Counted from the stretch's first letter, positions 16,974-25,997 are shown. The stretch: DNA of 64,000 nucleotides from Mesorhizobium norvegicum (GCF_004919685.1 NZ_SMYZ01000081.1:90067-154066), one strand, 5' to 3'. Translations and numbers: made by a program. Notes: a model not told the origin generated them from the sequence alone.

Positions 16974-18005
16974 ATGCTGCATAAGTCTTTCCAGAACAGC
17001 GCGGGCGCCGCGCTGTTGCCGGCTCATGGCATCGGGGCTTCCGCCACCAAACCTGCCATCAGCATTGCTGGCTTGAGGGTGGCGTTCGGCGATGTGCCTG
17101 TGCTGCACGGTGTCGATCTTGCTGTGAACAAAGGCGAGGCCTTGGGTATCGTTGGCGAATCCGGCTGCGGCAAGTCCGTGACTTGGCGGGCGGTTCTTGG
17201 CCTGCTGCCGAAATCCGCCGAGATCCGGGGCGAGGCCAGGATTGGTGATCTCGATCTTGTGGGCGCACGACAATCCGTTTTGGATCGGGTGCGCGGCGGA
17301 CGCATTGCCATGATCTTCCAGGATCCGGCCAGCGCGCTGAACCCGGTGCATCGCATCGGCGCGCAGATCACCGAAGCGCTTCGCCTGCACCGTGGCCTCA
17401 GCGGTGCCGCCGCCCGTGCCCAGGCCTGCCGCCTGCTCGACCAGGTCGGGATAGCCGCTGCGGCAAGCAGGCTCAACGCGTACCCCCACGAACTGTCGGG
17501 CGGCCAGAACCAGCGGGTGATGATTGCCATCGCGCTCGCCGGCCGGCCCGAACTGCTGATCGCCGATGAGCCAACGACCGCGCTCGACGCTACCGTGCAG
17601 GCGCAGATCCTGCTGCTGCTCAAAGATATTCAACGCGACACAGGCATGGCGCTGGTCATGATCAGCCATGATCTCGCCGCGGTGGCGGCCATCTGTGACC
17701 GGGCATGCGTCATGTATGCGGGCCAGATCGTCGAAACGGCGCCGAAACACACGCTTCTGACCGCGCCGGAGCACCCCTATACACGCGACCTGATCGGTGC
17801 CATTCCGCCCTCGCACGGTCCGCGCATGCGGTTGACCGCCATTGCCGGCGCGCCGCCACAACGCAATCTGCCGCCGGGATGCGCCTATGCGCCACGCTGC
17901 CGGCACGCGATCGCGGTATGTCGCACGAGCCGACCGGAACCGCGGCAGGTCGCCGCGCGGCATTCGGTGCGTTGCCTTCGTTTGGACGCCGGCACGTATC
18001 AATGA
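16974..18005 (+). CDS. Opp/Dpp-type ABC transporter ATP-binding protein (D subunit type)
   Basis: A 343-residue ATPase. Walker A is GESGCGKS near residue 61, the signature is LSGGQNQR, Walker B is LLIADEPTTALD, and the switch is ISHDL. The C-terminal part has the oligopeptide-transport extension with a cysteine-containing CAYAPRCRHAIAVC. The last bases overlap the next gene as ATGA at 18002. It energises import with the second ATPase. The first 20 residues are longer than the usual start, so GTG or ATG codons slightly downstream are possible. Confidence 0.87.
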   Translation: MLHKSFQNSAGAALLPAHGIGASATKPAISIAGLRVAFGDVPVLHGVDLAVNKGEALGIVGESGCGKSVTWRAVLGLLPKSAEIRGEARIGDLDLVGARQSVLDRVRGGRIAMIFQDPASALNPVHRIGAQITEALRLHRGLSGAAARAQACRLLDQVGIAAAASRLNAYPHELSGGQNQRVMIAIALAGRPELLIADEPTTALDATVQAQILLLLKDIQRDTGMALVMISHDLAAVAAICDRACVMYAGQIVETAPKHTLLTAPEHPYTRDLIGAIPPSHGPRMRLTAIAGAPPQRNLPPGCAYAPRCRHAIAVCRTSRPEPRQVAARHSVRCLRLDAGTYQ

Positions 18006-18961
18006 CCCTGCTGCGTCTCAACAACATCACCCGTCGCTTTCCGCTCGGCTCGCCACTCTACGGACCGCGGAAATATCTTGTAGCAGTCGATGGCGTGTCG
18101 CTGGATGTCGAGATGGGCCGGACGACCGGCATTGTCGGCGAATCCGGATGCGGCAAGTCCACCACCGGCCGTATTGCGCTCGGTCTGGAGCCGCCGGACA
18201 GCGGAGGTGTGCTGTTTCAGGGTTTTCCGCTGCCGCGCATCGACAGCAAAAAGTGGCGCGCGCAGCGGCGCCAGATGCAGCTGGTCTTTCAGGACACCTT
18301 AGCAGCGCTTGACCGCCGAATGACTGTCAGCGCTCTCATCGCCGAGCCGCTGGCGATTCACGGGATTGGCGATCCGGCAAGCCGCGAGCAACGTGTGGCC
18401 GAGCTTCTCCACGGCGTCGGCCTCGGCGAAGACCATGGCAGGCTCTATCCGCATCAGCTTTCCGGCGGCCAGCGCCAACGCGTCGTGCTTGCCCGGGCGC
18501 TCGCGCCAAAACCCTCGCTTCTGGTTTGCGATGAGCCGGTCTCGGCGCTCGACCTGTCCGTCCAGGCGCAAATCGTCAATCTGCTCATGGATCTTCAGCA
18601 GGAGCTCGGGATCGGCCTCTTGTTCATCAGCCATGACTTGCGGGTCGTTCGCCATGTCAGCGACCGGATCGTCGTCATGTATCTTGGCCGCGTCGTCGAG
18701 CAGGGGCGCGCCGACGCCATTATCGATCAACCCGCCCATCCCTATACGCAGGCGCTCGTCTCGGCCATGCCGAGGCTTCCGGGCGGCTTCGATCATTATG
18801 TGGCGTTGCCAGGCGAGCCGCCGAGCCCCACCGATCGGCCCTGCGGATGCCCGTTTCATCCACGCTGTCCACTTGCGCGCGATGTCTGCCGCCAGAGCCT
18901 GCCCGAACTCCTGCCGCTAGGACCGGAACGGCAGGTCGCCTGCCATGTGGTGAGGCATTGA
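18002..18961 (+). CDS. Opp/Dpp-type ABC transporter ATP-binding protein (F subunit type)
   Basis: A 319-residue second ATPase with Walker A GESGCGKST, signature LSGGQRQRV, Walker B LLVCDEPVSALD, and ISHDLRVVRHVSDRI. The C-terminal FHPRCPLARDVC extension is that of oligopeptide systems. The start at 18002 overlaps the previous stop; a longer in-frame reading from 17705 lies inside the previous gene and is rejected. It forms a heterodimer with the preceding ATPase. Its stop overlaps the first permease start. Confidence 0.87.
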   Translation: MTLLRLNNITRRFPLGSPLYGPRKYLVAVDGVSLDVEMGRTTGIVGESGCGKSTTGRIALGLEPPDSGGVLFQGFPLPRIDSKKWRAQRRQMQLVFQDTLAALDRRMTVSALIAEPLAIHGIGDPASREQRVAELLHGVGLGEDHGRLYPHQLSGGQRQRVVLARALAPKPSLLVCDEPVSALDLSVQAQIVNLLMDLQQELGIGLLFISHDLRVVRHVSDRIVVMYLGRVVEQGRADAIIDQPAHPYTQALVSAMPRLPGGFDHYVALPGEPPSPTDRPCGCPFHPRCPLARDVCRQSLPELLPLGPERQVACHVVRH

Positions 18962-19902
18962 TGAGTGCGGTGTTTCGTTTCGCCGGCCCCAAGCTCCTGC
19001 GTGCGGGCCTGTCGATCCTGATCGTAGTGACCTTTACATTCGTGGTGCTGCGGGCCTCTGGAGACCCGGCGCTGCAGATACTCGGTCCCAGCGCCCGCGC
19101 CCCGGATCTTGAGGCGTTTCGCCGGCATTGGGGGCTCGATCAGCCTCTGTATGTGCAATATGTCCGCTATGTCCTGGCGGCACTTCACTGCGATTTCGGG
19201 AATTCCATGCTGGCTGGAAAACCGGCCCTGCAGCTTGTGTTCGAGCGCGCGCCCCTGACATTGGCGCTGATGCTGCCGGCACTGGCGCTCACGATGCTAA
19301 TAGGCATTCCGGTCGGCGCCTACGCCGCCATGCATCGCGACACCTGGGTCGACCGATCGGTGATGATGCTGACCGTGTTCGGCTTCACCGTGCCAAGCTT
19401 CGTGCTCGGGCTATTGCTGATCCTGATCTTTTCCGTGACGCTCGGCCTGTTCCCGTCCGGCGGCGCGGATCGGCCGGAAAGCTTCGTACTGCCGGTGCTC
19501 ACGCTTGGTTTGGGCGGGGCGGCCATTATCGCGCGCTTCACGCGTAGCGCCATGATCGAAGTTCTGTCGCAGCTCTACATCGTGGCGGCCAGCGCCAAGG
19601 GCGTGACGTGGCGGCAGGTGGTTCGCCACCATGCCCTTCCGAATGCGATCATTCCTGTGCTGACGCTGTTCGGCCTGATGCTCGGCGGCCAGGTCGCGGG
19701 CGCCGTACTGGTGGAAAGCGTCTTCGGCTGGCCCGGCATCGGCCAATTGCTGGTGGTTTCGGTTGCGAACCGTGATCTCGCCGTGGTGCAGGTCATCCTC
19801 CTTCTCGTGGCGCTGACCATGACGTCGGCCAACCTGCTGATGGACCTGCTTTATGGCGTGTTCGATCCGCGCTTGCGTGGAACAAACTCAGGATCGCAAT
19901 GA
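18961..19902 (+). CDS. Opp/Dpp-type ABC transporter permease (B subunit type)
   Basis: A 313-residue inner-membrane permease of the DppB/OppB type. It opens with a transmembrane helix (GLSILIVVTFTFVVLRASGDP) and a periplasmic loop with WGLDQPLYVQY, then five more helices. The EAA-type loop is AASAKGVTWRQVVRHHALPNA. The C-terminus gives LLMDLLYGVFDPRLR. ATG 18961 shares its first base with the previous stop, so translation is coupled. It forms the membrane channel with the next permease. Confidence 0.88.
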   Translation: MSAVFRFAGPKLLRAGLSILIVVTFTFVVLRASGDPALQILGPSARAPDLEAFRRHWGLDQPLYVQYVRYVLAALHCDFGNSMLAGKPALQLVFERAPLTLALMLPALALTMLIGIPVGAYAAMHRDTWVDRSVMMLTVFGFTVPSFVLGLLLILIFSVTLGLFPSGGADRPESFVLPVLTLGLGGAAIIARFTRSAMIEVLSQLYIVAASAKGVTWRQVVRHHALPNAIIPVLTLFGLMLGGQVAGAVLVESVFGWPGIGQLLVVSVANRDLAVVQVILLLVALTMTSANLLMDLLYGVFDPRLRGTNSGSQ

Positions 19903-20759
19903 AAACGGCAACTGTAGAAACCAACCGTCCGCCGCCTCGCTCGGTGGACCTGCCGACACTCCTTGCTGTGGGCTGGGTTCTCCTCATGCTCCTCACGGCG
20001 CTCGCCGCGCCGCTGATGGCTCCCTATGAGATCACTTCCATCGACCTGCGCCATCGCCTGGCGCCGCCCGTCGGCTTTGGCGGAACGATGCTACACGTCC
20101 TGGGAACCGACGATCTGGGCCGTGACGTGGCCTCGCGTCTTTTCTACTCGATCCGCACCAGCTTGCTGGTCGCCTTCGGCGCCACTGCGATCAGCGTGTT
20201 GGTCGGTACCGGGATTGGCTTCATCGCCGCGTATTTCCGCGGGCTCGTCGAGCATGCCCTGCTGCTAATGATCGACGTACAGGCTTCGCTACCATTTCTA
20301 ATCGTGGCGCTGGCAATGCTCGCCTGTTTCGGTAATTCGCTGACGCTGTTCGTCGCCCTGATGGGACTTTATGGCTGGGAGCGGAATGCGCGGTTGGCAC
20401 GAGGACTGGCAATCACCGCCAGCGCGCAGGGCTATGCGAGCGCAACGCGCCAACTCGGCGCCCATCCGCTGCGTGTCTATCTGCGGCATATCCTGCCCAA
20501 CAGCGCGGCGACGCTTCTCGTGGCGGCGACGGTGACCTTTCCGGAAATCGTCCTGGTGGAAAGCGGACTCTCCTTCCTCGGCCTCGGCGTTCAACCGCCG
20601 ATGACCAGCCTGGGTGTCATGGTCGCGGCCGGCCGCGAGTATATCACCCGCGCCTCCTGGATGCTGCTCGCTCCAAGCCTCGTCATTGTCATCACGGCCG
20701 TTGCCGTTAGCGTCCTCGGCGACTGGTTGCGCGATAAGCTCGACCCGACCCTCAAATAA
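19899..20759 (+). CDS. Opp/Dpp-type ABC transporter permease (C subunit type)
   Basis: A 286-residue permease of the DppC/OppC type with six predicted helices. It has the LGTDDLGRDVASRLFYSIRTSLLVA segment typical of the family and an EAA loop with ATRQLGAHPLRVYLRHILPNS. The C-terminus (LGDWLRDKLDPTLK) is normal. The start overlaps the previous gene's stop. It is the last gene of the transporter operon; the next recognisable gene is a helicase fragment on the other strand, so the operon end marks a module boundary. Confidence 0.88.
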   Translation: MKTATVETNRPPPRSVDLPTLLAVGWVLLMLLTALAAPLMAPYEITSIDLRHRLAPPVGFGGTMLHVLGTDDLGRDVASRLFYSIRTSLLVAFGATAISVLVGTGIGFIAAYFRGLVEHALLLMIDVQASLPFLIVALAMLACFGNSLTLFVALMGLYGWERNARLARGLAITASAQGYASATRQLGAHPLRVYLRHILPNSAATLLVAATVTFPEIVLVESGLSFLGLGVQPPMTSLGVMVAAGREYITRASWMLLAPSLVIVITAVAVSVLGDWLRDKLDPTLK

Positions 20760-20803
20760 CGGTTTCCCAATGCAAAGGAGCTGATCTCCACACTTGTCGA
20801 CAG

Positions 20804-21225
20804 CTACGCTCTTGCACGGGACGGGGTGCCGAACCTTCGCCCGCGGCCGGTATCGACGTAACCGGAATACAGCATATGGATCTCGTCGCGGGCCCGCGTC
20901 AGGCCAACATAGAACAGCCGTCGGCTTTCGCGTCGCGCCGCCGGCTGCTCGGTGCGCCAGGGCAAACCGCCCAGATCGAGTCCCACCATGATCACGACAT
21001 CATCTTCGCAGCCCTTTGCCGAGTGCGGCGTCAACAGATTAAGATGGAGAGGCGACGCGTCGCGTCCACCGAGGCTCGCCAGATCCAGGTCGGCGAGCGG
21101 CCCGCCGACAGCGAGCGCCGCCGACATGCGCACCACCTGTTCGCGCTGATCGGCGAGGCTTGGCTCTGCCGCCATCAGCGCATCGAGCATTCCCGCCCGC
21201 AGCGCGCCGATTGGCGAAGTTTGTA
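20804..21225 (-). pseudogene. C-terminal fragment of a UvrD/Rep-family DNA helicase
   Basis: Only the end of a superfamily 1 helicase remains. Motif V (LLTPHSAKGCEDDVVIMVG) and motif VI (RRLFYVGLTRARDEIHML) are clear, but the ATPase motifs I to IV are absent. The frame continues to 21313 through sequence unrelated to helicases, and homology is lost near 21225, about 45 bp from the AbiEii stop. This is a truncated relic, probably left by recombination at the edge of a mobile segment. Confidence 0.8.
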
Positions 21226-21270
21226 ATTTTGATCCGCGAAATTCGCACGGCGCCGTCCCCCCAGTTTTTT

Positions 21271-22286
21271 CTATTCGCGGATGTAATTGGCTCGCTCGGC
21301 GATATCGGCACATCGCGCCATCAGCGCTTCGAAAGGCTCCGCGTCTTCCAGAAGAAGCCCGTCGTCGACCATGCGGGCGTAGTCCTCTTCAAGCGCCTTC
21401 AGACCATCGCCTGCGGGCACAAGCCGCAGACCGCCGTTGACAGCCGCCGCGTAATCGATGGGCGTTCGATCGGGCGCTTTCTCGGCGAAGAACATGGTCT
21501 TGTGGCGCGCCACTGCGTTCGCCAGATCGCGATCAGCAAAGGCGGACGGGGTAAAACCGGTTTCGTCCAACCGCGCGACATCGTGCCAGTGACGAGCAAA
21601 GCGATCGCCGCGCCGGCGCTCCTGCAGGCAGAAGACATGGATGGCCGTCGCCTTCTCCCAAAAGGTTCGCTCCGCATGCATCACGCGTGGACGAGCCGTG
21701 GGAAAGGTCACGCCCTCGATCAGGCCAGACGCGTCGCAGGCGATGTCGCGCAAGCTCGCGGGCTCGCCCGTCGATCGTGCTCCGAATTCGAGCATCACGC
21801 TCGGCGCCACATAGCCGGAGCCAGGCGTCGCGGCTTCGTAGTCGATGAACAGCTTCTCGCCCTCGACGCGGATGGCGGCCGCCAAAGCTTCAGCCGCGAG
21901 CGCATCTGCGATGATCGGCTGAACGCTTCCTTCAACCCAATTGGGCAGGCGCTTACGCACCTCACTGGACCAGCGTTTTTCCTCGCTACGGGTCTCCGGC
22001 AACGCTTCGCCGTCGTCGCCCACCAAGTCGGGTGCAATCGGCCGGATGTCGTATGTTAGGTCGACGTCCTCGGAAAACCGCTGGATAACCTGATAGGCTT
22101 TGGACAGCGACGTGCCGCCCTTGAACACCAGATGTTCGCCGAGCGCCGAGCCGTAAAGGTGGCGAGCGCCCAGACCACCCACACGTCCTTCTCGAGGAGA
22201 TGCGCCGGCCTGCCGGACCGATCGGCCGCGACGCCGAGCGCCTCCCGCCGATCCTCGATCGGGAGGTGGAGAAAGGGATCAGCCAT
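21271..22286 (-). pseudogene. AbiEii-type nucleotidyltransferase toxin, frameshifted
   Basis: Type IV toxin-antitoxin toxins of the AbiEii/AbiGii family are nucleotidyltransferases. The N-terminus (MADPFLHLPIEDRREALG ... LLEKDVWVVWALAT) is in one frame from 22286. The catalytic part (HLVFKGGTSLSKAYQ ... RFSEDVDLTYDI) is in another frame from about 22160 to 21271. One extra C near 22161 would join them as ALATLYGSALG. So the gene is either inactivated by a one-base deletion or contains a sequencing error. It overlaps the antitoxin gene by eight bases. The rest of the protein appears full length. Confidence 0.72.
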
Positions 22287-22872
22287 GTGCGGCCTTGCCC
22301 ACGCTGCGCGCCATCCAGGTCGGAAGCTGCGGCGCTACCGCGACCAACTCGCTGAAGGCGCCCGGCGGGAGTTTCCGCTTCAGTGTCTGGAGGGCGGCCT
22401 CAGCCTTCTCCGGCCCAAGCCAAGCCAACGCTCGCACCGCCTCGCCAGCGGGCCGATGCGCCATGGCGAGCTGCCAACGAGGCGCATGGCGAAGCTCGAC
22501 GACCTGCTTGCCGAGGCTCATCTTCCGGGTGCGGCCGGAAGTCAGATAGACCGACCGGACCGGCACCTGTGTCGTGAGACCGAGGGTGTTGGCGGCAACG
22601 GCCCCACTCGTGACGATGATCTCCCCGCGCTGGCTGGCAAGCGCCTCGACCGCTTGCTCCACGGAGGGAGCCCGGGTGCCGAACCTGCTCGTGACCGGAA
22701 GGAGATAGACGCCGCGACCCGCCCGGATCAACTGCGTGCGCTCGGCTAGACGCGACAATGCCTGATCCACCGCGGCGCGATTCCCGAGGTGAAGCAAGCT
22801 CTTAGCTGCGACCGGCGTGCCCTCTGGCAGCCCTTTCGCGTGCGCAAGAATCTGTTCGGTCAACCGTTGCAT
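22279..22872 (-). CDS. AbiEi/DUF6088-like antitoxin
   Basis: A 197-residue protein that resembles the antitoxin partner of AbiEii toxins: an N-terminal winged helix (about 10-60, VAAKSLLHLGNRAAVDQALSRL) and GRGVYLLPVTSRFG, with a C-terminal domain of the AbiEi/DUF6088 kind. Antitoxins of this family bind inverted repeats in their own promoters. The start at 22872 has AGGAG seven bases upstream; an ATG at 22878 is also possible. A perfect inverted repeat lies directly upstream. It is translationally coupled to the toxin gene. Confidence 0.68.
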   Translation of the reverse strand: MQRLTEQILAHAKGLPEGTPVAAKSLLHLGNRAAVDQALSRLAERTQLIRAGRGVYLLPVTSRFGTRAPSVEQAVEALASQRGEIIVTSGAVAANTLGLTTQVPVRSVYLTSGRTRKMSLGKQVVELRHAPRWQLAMAHRPAGEAVRALAWLGPEKAEAALQTLKRKLPPGAFSELVAVAPQLPTWMARSVGKAAHG

Positions 22873-22882
22873 GGCCATGCTC

Positions 22883-22912
22883 CTGTCAGAAATGTATGCG
22901 ATTTTCTGACAG
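22883..22912 (-). promoter_or_regulatory. Palindromic operator of the AbiE-type module
   Basis: CTGTCAGAAA at 22883-22892 and its perfect reverse complement TTTCTGACAG at 22903-22912 are separated by 10 bp. The repeat lies 10 bp from the antitoxin start, where an autoregulatory operator would lie in AbiE systems, whose antitoxins bind inverted repeats. Confidence 0.6.
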
Positions 22913-23335
22913 TTTTTCAAGGCGGGCAGCGACGGGCACCTGCACGCGGAACCCGCCCAGCAGGCGTTGTGGTCAATCATCGCCGCGCGAATCGACCAAT
23001 CCCTGTTTCGCGCCGTTCTCCGAACGAGCCTCGCCCGTCCTGGGGCCGACGCCCTCTGGTCGGCGCCGAGATATTTCTCTTGTCAGCGCAAGAACTCGAC
23101 GCTGGTCAAAAAGTACCGTCGCGTAACATATATCGCGCGTCCCCACCGATGCCATTCAACAGAAAGAGAGCACTGCTCGGACTGCCTGCACCTTGATCAA
23201 ACCCAGTATTCTGGTTATATTACTGGAAATGAGAAATGAAGACTGTCTTTTTATTTAGATCTGTATGTTCCTTCTTGTTGTAGTTATGATGTATGTCGAA
23301 TGTATTACGTATGTGTGTTGTAGTCGGAGGCAACT
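22913..23335 (+). other. Intergenic region between the AbiE-type and VapBC-type modules
   Basis: About 420 bp without a convincing gene. The right-hand part (23215-23330) is notably AT-rich compared with the rest of the window and contains repeated TGTATG/TATG-like words just before vapB, so it probably holds the vapBC promoter. Nothing else was recognised. Confidence 0.4.
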
Positions 23336-23635
23336 ATGAGCAGCTCGCAAAAACGCGCCATTCAAAACTATCGATCTCGCCTCAGCGAGCGCGGCTTGGC
23401 GCGCTTCGAGGTGCTTGGCCGCGATGCCGATCGCGACCTCATTCGATCTTTGGCTCGCCGCCTGGCCGAAGATGGACCGGATACCTCTAGCCTGCGCGCT
23501 GCTGTCAGCCAGACCATCGCCGGCGAGCCACCCAAGCTTGGCGGGATTCTCGCCGCATTGCGTCGTTCGCCGCTCGTGGGAGCTGACCTCGATCTTTCCC
23601 GCCCCCATGAAGAGGTGCGGAAGATCGACCTGTGA
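23336..23635 (+). CDS. VapB-type antitoxin
   Basis: A 99-residue antitoxin-like protein preceded by CGGAGG. The N-terminal half (RSRLSERGLARFEVLGRDADRDLIRSLARRLAED) resembles a DNA-binding antitoxin domain found with PIN toxins. The C-terminal tail (LDLSRPHEEVRKIDL) would wrap the toxin. The stop overlaps the toxin start (GTGACACG at 23632), the usual coupling in vapBC operons. It is apparently intact. Confidence 0.72.
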   Translation: MSSSQKRAIQNYRSRLSERGLARFEVLGRDADRDLIRSLARRLAEDGPDTSSLRAAVSQTIAGEPPKLGGILAALRRSPLVGADLDLSRPHEEVRKIDL

Positions 23636-23994
23636 CACGCTACCTCCTCGATAACAACATCATCAGCGATGTCGTCAAATCGCAGCCTTCGGAATCGCTC
23701 CTGGCATGGATGTCGAGACAGCGTGACGAGGATTTGTTTATCGCTTCGCTGACCGTTGCGGAAATTCTTCGCAGGGTTCTGGAGAAGCCGCGCGGGAAAA
23801 AACGCGACGCACTCGACAACTGGTTCTCTGGGCCTGAGGGGCCGCAGGCGCTGTTTGCGGGCCGCATCCTCTCGTTCGACGACAAGGCAGGGCTGATCTG
23901 GGCGCGGCTGATGGCAGGAGGAAAACTGGCCGGCAAGCCGCGCAGCGGGCTTGCCGGGCTCAAGGTCGTCAATCCGATACGCGGAGCGGTCTGA
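23632..23994 (+). pseudogene. VapC-type PIN-domain toxin with an internal deletion
   Basis: A PIN-domain ribonuclease toxin of 120 residues. The N-terminus is normal: MTRYLLDNNIISDVV with the first acidic residue, then SLTVAEIL with the second. After GKPRS the usual segment that carries the third and fourth acidic residues (pattern D-x2-IAA ... TDN-x2-DF) is missing, and the frame goes straight to GLKVVNPIRG, the normal end of these toxins. About 25-30 residues are therefore deleted in frame, removing half the active site. The toxin is probably inactive while the antitoxin is kept. Confidence 0.72.
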
Positions 23995-24030
23995 TGCGGC
24001 GGCGGGTTAAGGAATGCTCGGGAGGGCAAG

Positions 24031-24075
24031 ATGGCTGAAACTCAGATAGAGTGGACGGAATCCACTTGGAACGCT
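24031..24075 (+). pseudogene. N-terminal stub of a DUF5131 (phage Gp37/Gp68-like) gene
   Basis: A ribosome-binding site (GGAGGG) and the codons MAETQIEWTESTWN are the typical beginning of DUF5131 proteins (IEWT-x2-TWN). The similarity stops where the IS110 remnant begins, so the gene was cut by the insertion or by a later deletion. The identification rests on 14 residues. Confidence 0.5.
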
Positions 24076-24717
24076 CGCGGATTTGGCTGATCTCCGCTCC
24101 TTCAGCGCGCCAAATCCAGTGGGACGAGCTCCCAGATGATCTACAGCCAAGGGAGGGTCTTCTCGAGCTCGGCGATCTTCTCGCTGTAGATGGCGATCTG
24201 CTGGAGGTAGAGACGACCAACGTCGCGGACGATCGGCTGGATGAGGCCTTCCTCGTCTTCGATTGCATCCGCAAGGCGCTTCACGTGGGCCGGGCCGTGT
24301 GGGGCGACGACCCCGTGCTTCGGCGAGGTGGCCGCGCAGGGCGTTTATCAGCTGCGTGCGCTGGCGCACCAAGAGGTCGCGCGTGCGGAAGATCATCGAC
24401 CGCGCCTCTTGCTCCTCGGTTTTGACAGCCACGAAGCGCATTGTCGGCCTGAGGGCCGCTTCCGCGTGCCGCTTTACAAAGGACTTCACATAGACCGGCG
24501 GCAGGAGCCGGACGGCATGCCCGAGCCCGCCGATCGTACGCCCCCAGTCGTGGGCGGTCGCGCTTCCATCGCCACCGTGCACCGGGGCTGTCCGGCGAGA
24601 AACGGCAGCAACTGCGCGCGACAGGTTCTTGCGAAAGACAACCTTCCCGTCACTCGCCGCGCCGTGAACCTGGAAGACCCGCTTTGCAAGATCGATTCCA
24701 ATGGTGGTAACTTCCAT
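24075..24717 (-). mobile_element. Decayed IS110-family element (N-terminal part of the transposase)
   Basis: The transposase begins MEVTTIGIDLAKRVFQVHG at 24717, the DEDD catalytic N-terminus of IS110 enzymes. It runs through VKSFVKRH, skips the conserved NDAADAEA segment (deleted), and continues with RPTMRFVAVKTEEQ and RDLLVRQRTQLINALRGHL. A frameshift follows; the next frame gives HVKRLADAIEDEEGLIQPI to a stop at 24141. The C-terminal Transposase_20 half is absent. This is an inactive remnant 370 bp upstream of nifH. The gap from 24718 to 24879 holds no recognised gene. Confidence 0.82.
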
Positions 24718-24879
24718 GGATGCCGTCTCTGTCTTGGTCGATTCTGGCAATCACCAAACTGGCACATTGCGATGGCGTCGGGAGGGGGCATCTACTCCAT
24801 CAGATTTTGACAACTAGCTTCTTTCCGGGCTCCGCGGCCGACGTCTCACTCAACGCCATCCGACATTTCCTGTCGCCTT

Positions 24880-24895
24880 TGTCAGGGCCGCGACA
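24880..24895 (+). promoter_or_regulatory. NifA upstream activator site of nifH
   Basis: An exact TGT-N10-ACA element (TGTCAGGGCCGCGACA), the binding site of NifA. It lies about 92 bp before the nifH -24 element, a normal distance for DNA looping to sigma-54 polymerase. Confidence 0.85.
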
Positions 24896-24986
24896 CAAGT
24901 TTATTTAGCCAATTTAATATTTTTGCCAAATGTTAAACAGCTGAAAAGCAATCATAAAATTTCTTCTTCGATCCAGCCGGCCAAAT

Positions 24987-25002
24987 TGGCACGAATTTTG
25001 AA
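24987..25002 (+). promoter_or_regulatory. Sigma-54 (-24/-12) promoter of the nif operon
   Basis: TGGCACGAATTTTGAA has a perfect -24 TGGCAC element and a -12 element (TTGA) that differs from TTGC at one base, with correct spacing. It is 86 bp before the nifH start and downstream of the NifA site. It should drive nifHDKENX in nitrogen-fixing cells. Confidence 0.8.
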
Positions 25003-25087
25003 ACGATCGGTGCGAGGCGGCGGGATCTGCCGACCGGCATTCAAGTCGCGGGTAACCGCTATGGATGGAAAGAAGGAAGGAAGCAAC

Positions 25088-25981
25088 ATGTCAGGTCTGC
25101 GTCAGATCGCATTCTACGGAAAGGGGGGCATCGGCAAGTCCACCACCTCTCAAAATACGCTAGCCGCCCTGGTCGACCTCGGACAGAAAATCCTGATCGT
25201 CGGCTGCGACCCCAAAGCCGACTCCACCCGGCTGATCCTGAACGCAAAGGCGCAGGATACCGTTCTGCATCTCGCCGCCCAAGAAGGTTCTGTGGAAGAC
25301 CTTGAACTCCAGGACGTGCTCAAGATCGGCTACAAAGACATCAAGTGCGTGGAGTCTGGCGGCCCCGAGCCGGGTGTCGGCTGCGCCGGCCGCGGCGTCA
25401 TCACCTCGATCAACTTCCTCGAGGAGAACGGCGCCTATGATAATGTCGACTATGTCTCCTACGACGTGCTGGGCGACGTGGTGTGCGGCGGCTTTGCGAT
25501 GCCGATCCGCGAAAACAAGGCCCAGGAAATCTACATCGTCATGTCCGGCGAGATGATGGCGCTCTATGCCGCCAACAACATCGCCAAGGGTATCCTGAAA
25601 TACGCCCATTCGGGCGGCGTGCGGCTCGGCGGGCTGATCTGCAATGAGCGACAGACCGACCGCGAGCTCGACCTCTCCGAGGCGCTGGCCGCCAGACTCA
25701 ATTCCAAGCTCATCCACTTCGTGCCGCGCGACAACATCGTCCAGCACGCCGAACTGAGAAAGATGACGGTAATCCAGTATGCGCCGGACTCCAAACAGGC
25801 AGGGGAGTACCGCGCGTTGGCCGAGAAGATCCATGTCAATTCGGGCCAGGGCACCATCCCGACCCCAATCACCATGGAGGAGCTCGAGGACATGCTGCTC
25901 GACTTCGGCATCATGAAGACGGACGAGCAAATGCTTGCCGAGCTTCAGGCCAAGGAAGCGAAATTGGCCGTCGCTCAGTAG
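25088..25981 (+). CDS. nifH: Nitrogenase iron protein (dinitrogenase reductase)
   Basis: The homodimeric Fe protein, which hydrolyses MgATP and passes electrons one at a time to the MoFe protein; it also helps make FeMo-cofactor. The 297 residues include the P-loop FYGKGGIGKSTTSQN, switch I region DPKADSTRLIL, the [4Fe-4S] ligand cysteines in VGCAGRGVIT and VVCGGFAMPIR, and the ADP-ribosylation-type arginine in CAGRG. ATG 25088 has GGAAGGAAG upstream and the standard MSGLRQIAFYGKGG start; the frame open from 24923 is leader sequence that contains the promoter. It is the first gene of the operon and seems fully functional. Confidence 0.98.
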   Translation: MSGLRQIAFYGKGGIGKSTTSQNTLAALVDLGQKILIVGCDPKADSTRLILNAKAQDTVLHLAAQEGSVEDLELQDVLKIGYKDIKCVESGGPEPGVGCAGRGVITSINFLEENGAYDNVDYVSYDVLGDVVCGGFAMPIRENKAQEIYIVMSGEMMALYAANNIAKGILKYAHSGGVRLGGLICNERQTDRELDLSEALAARLNSKLIHFVPRDNIVQHAELRKMTVIQYAPDSKQAGEYRALAEKIHVNSGQGTIPTPITMEELEDMLLDFGIMKTDEQMLAELQAKEAKLAVAQ

Positions 25982-25997
25982 CCGCCGCTACCGACAG

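Noticed and set aside
21160..22059. Long plus-strand open frame across the AbiEii region
   Set aside because: The minus-strand reading has clear AbiEii motifs (GGTSLSK, FSEDVDL); the plus-strand frame is its GC-rich shadow.
24923..25087. N-terminal extension of nifH
   Set aside because: The extension contains the sigma-54 promoter and the nifH leader. NifH proteins start at the MSGLRQIAFYGKGG position.
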